From: JBJFGR01 sp051892875
GTDB lineage: Bacteria; Pseudomonadota; Gammaproteobacteria; Enterobacterales; Succinivibrionaceae
NCBI GenBank assembly: GCA_051892875.1
Contig: JBJFGR010000123.1
Span: forward strand, 1-7,269
Length of the DNA stretch: 7,269 bases
Direction: 5' to 3'
The notes under the pieces are model-generated. The model was not told the origin of the DNA, ran no database searches, and saw only the letters and a program-made list of their open reading frames with translations. A program made the position numbers and the translations under genes. Below, piece by piece: positions 6,450-7,269 of this stretch (position 1 is the first letter of the stretch; the number at the start of each line of letters is the position of its first letter).

Positions 6450-7073
6450 ATGGCAAAATTGATTCAAATACATCCTATAAATCCTCAAGACAGATATATA
6501 AAGATAGTTGCAGAGGCAATATTAGAAGGGGGGGTTGCTGTAATTCCGACAGATTCTGGATACGCTCTTGCGTGCAAGCTTGAAAATAAAGATGCGAGAG
6601 AAAGAATTCTTTATATAAGAGATATAGATAAGAACCACAATTTTACCTTGTTGTGTGAAGACTTAAAAGAAATTTCAAAATATGCTCATGTAGATAATGT
6701 TTCTTTTAGACTGATAAAAAATAATACCCCAGGGCCGTATACATTTATTTTAAAAGCAACAAAAGAAGTACCTAAAAAGTTAATGAATGAAAAAAAGAAA
6801 ACTATAGGAATAAGAGTACCAGATAATAAAATTGTTCAAGCTATTCTTAATTATATAGGTGAACCATTAATGAGTGTGTCATTAATTCTTCCTAATAAAG
6901 ATATTGCGGAAAATGATCCTTATGAAATAGAAGAAGAATTAGGTAATTTGGTAGACGTTATTGTTGATGGAGGATATTTACCTGAAAAGCCTACAACTGT
7001 TATTGCTATGTTCGAAGATAATGATATTTCAGTTATCAGAGAAGGTGGTGGAGATATTAGTAATTTTGTATAA
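6450..7073 (+). CDS. yciO: YciO, Sua5/YrdC/YciO-family protein
   Basis: This 207-residue cytoplasmic protein matches E. coli YciO (about 206 residues) along its whole length. Recognisable blocks are IHPINPQDR (7-15), VIPTDSGYAL (31-40), the RIL-IRDIDKNHNFTLLC region (52-69), KNNTPGPYTFIL (90-101), KKTIGIRVPDN (116-126), GEPLMSVSL (137-145), GGYLPEKPTTVI (174-185) and IREGGGDI (196-203). Sua5/YrdC enzymes make threonylcarbamoyl-AMP from threonine, bicarbonate and ATP for t6A modification of tRNA. YciO shares the RNA/nucleotide-binding fold but forms a distinct branch whose cellular role is less settled, so the t6A role should not be assumed. The ATG at 6450 follows a strong AAGGAG (6438-6443) with 6-nt spacing. 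It is transcribed away from the signalling operon and looks like a stand-alone gene. An unusual G7 run falls at codons 27-29. Confidence 0.95.
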   Translation: MAKLIQIHPINPQDRYIKIVAEAILEGGVAVIPTDSGYALACKLENKDARERILYIRDIDKNHNFTLLCEDLKEISKYAHVDNVSFRLIKNNTPGPYTFILKATKEVPKKLMNEKKKTIGIRVPDNKIVQAILNYIGEPLMSVSLILPNKDIAENDPYEIEEELGNLVDVIVDGGYLPEKPTTVIAMFEDNDISVIREGGGDISNFV

Positions 7074-7172
7074 ATAAGAGATTGCTACGTCAATAAGTAT
7101 AAGAAATCTATTTAAAGAAATAAAAGTGAAAATATTTAAATTTTGTGATGGATGTCTATATTAATTCATAAC

Positions 7173-7204
7173 TCAAGTTTCCCACTTAATTTAATGGGGC
7201 TTGA
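7173..7204 (+). other. Hairpin in the yciO 3' region
   Basis: TCAAG pairs with CTTGA, and TCCC with GGGG (one G-U), with a two-base TT bulge and a 12-nt AT-rich loop. No T-run follows, so on its own it is not an intrinsic terminator. Its last two bases also form the start of the next hairpin, so the two structures compete. Confidence 0.35.
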
Positions 7205-7221
7205 TTAACCAATTCTTAATC
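7203..7221 (+). other. Second hairpin sharing bases with both neighbours
   Basis: GATTAA (7203-7208) and TTAATC (7216-7221) form a six-pair stem around a 7-nt loop. It shares 7203-7204 with the preceding hairpin and 7220-7221 with the terminator-like stem that follows. The arrangement resembles a set of alternating folds, but the stem is AT-rich and weak. Confidence 0.3.
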
Positions 7222-7242
7222 CTAGTGGTTTAGGAGTTTTTT
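7220..7242 (+). terminator. Probable intrinsic terminator downstream of yciO
   Basis: TCCTA (7220-7224) and TAGGA (7231-7235) form a five-pair stem with a six-base loop (GTGGTT), followed by G and six T residues (7237-7242). The form is right for a Rho-independent terminator but the stem is short. It lies about 150 bp after the yciO stop, so it may end the yciO transcript or an unrecognised small RNA. Confidence 0.45.
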
Positions 7243-7253
7243 AAAAACTTGCA

Positions 7254-7259
7254 TTGACA
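7254..7259 (+). promoter_or_regulatory. Consensus -35 box of a promoter that continues past the window edge
   Basis: TTGACA is an exact match to the sigma70 -35 consensus and lies just after the terminator-like element, where a new transcription unit would be expected to begin. Its -10 box would fall at about 7277, outside the window. The gene it serves is not visible. Confidence 0.4.
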
Positions 7260-7269
7260 AATATCTCTT

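Noticed and set aside
6450..7073. yciO as part of the proposed signalling system
   Set aside because: It is on the opposite strand with its own promoter and is a widely conserved gene in gammaproteobacteria; nothing ties it to the kinase or the BMP proteins.
1..7269. CRISPR array, tRNA, rRNA, insertion sequence or phage attachment site
   Set aside because: No regularly spaced repeats, cloverleaf, conserved rRNA segment, transposase or flanking target duplication is visible.

Overview
The window is AT-rich (roughly 30% G+C by eye) with tightly packed bacterial genes and good Shine-Dalgarno sites. The best taxonomic clue is the rightmost gene, a full-length YciO very close to the Escherichia coli type. 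Together with an ArcB/BarA/LuxQ-style hybrid kinase and an RpfG-like HD-GYP regulator, it suggests a low-GC gammaproteobacterium. The family cannot be fixed from this sequence alone.

Layout. Bases 1-314 hold no gene I can support. Bases 315-6166 are a four-gene operon on the minus strand, read from right to left: two paralogous periplasmic BMP-family solute-binding proteins (5063-6166 and 3957-5054), a membrane-spanning hybrid sensor kinase with HisKA, HATPase, REC and HPt domains (1388-3967), and a REC + HD-GYP response regulator (315-1364). Gaps are 8 bp, an 11-bp overlap, and 23 bp, so the genes are almost certainly co-transcribed. Bases 6167-6449 are a divergent control region with a candidate promoter for each side and short inverted repeats. 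yciO (6450-7073) reads rightward. Bases 7074-7269 hold three hairpins that share bases, a probable intrinsic terminator, and a consensus -35 box (TTGACA) whose promoter runs off the right edge.

How the genes work together (inference). BMP proteins normally deliver nucleosides or related ligands to an ABC permease. Here there is no ATPase or permease, and both BMP proteins have an N-terminal hydrophobic segment without a lipobox cysteine. They sit directly upstream of a kinase with a roughly 240-residue periplasmic sensor. The simplest reading is a LuxP-LuxQ-like logic: one or two membrane-held binding proteins sense an extracellular solute and control the kinase. Phosphate then passes His336 -> Asp638 -> His801 within the kinase and on to Asp52 of the HD-GYP regulator, which would change cyclic-di-GMP levels. 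This BMP-BMP-kinase-HD-GYP cassette is the most interesting content of the window. yciO is probably an unrelated housekeeping neighbour.
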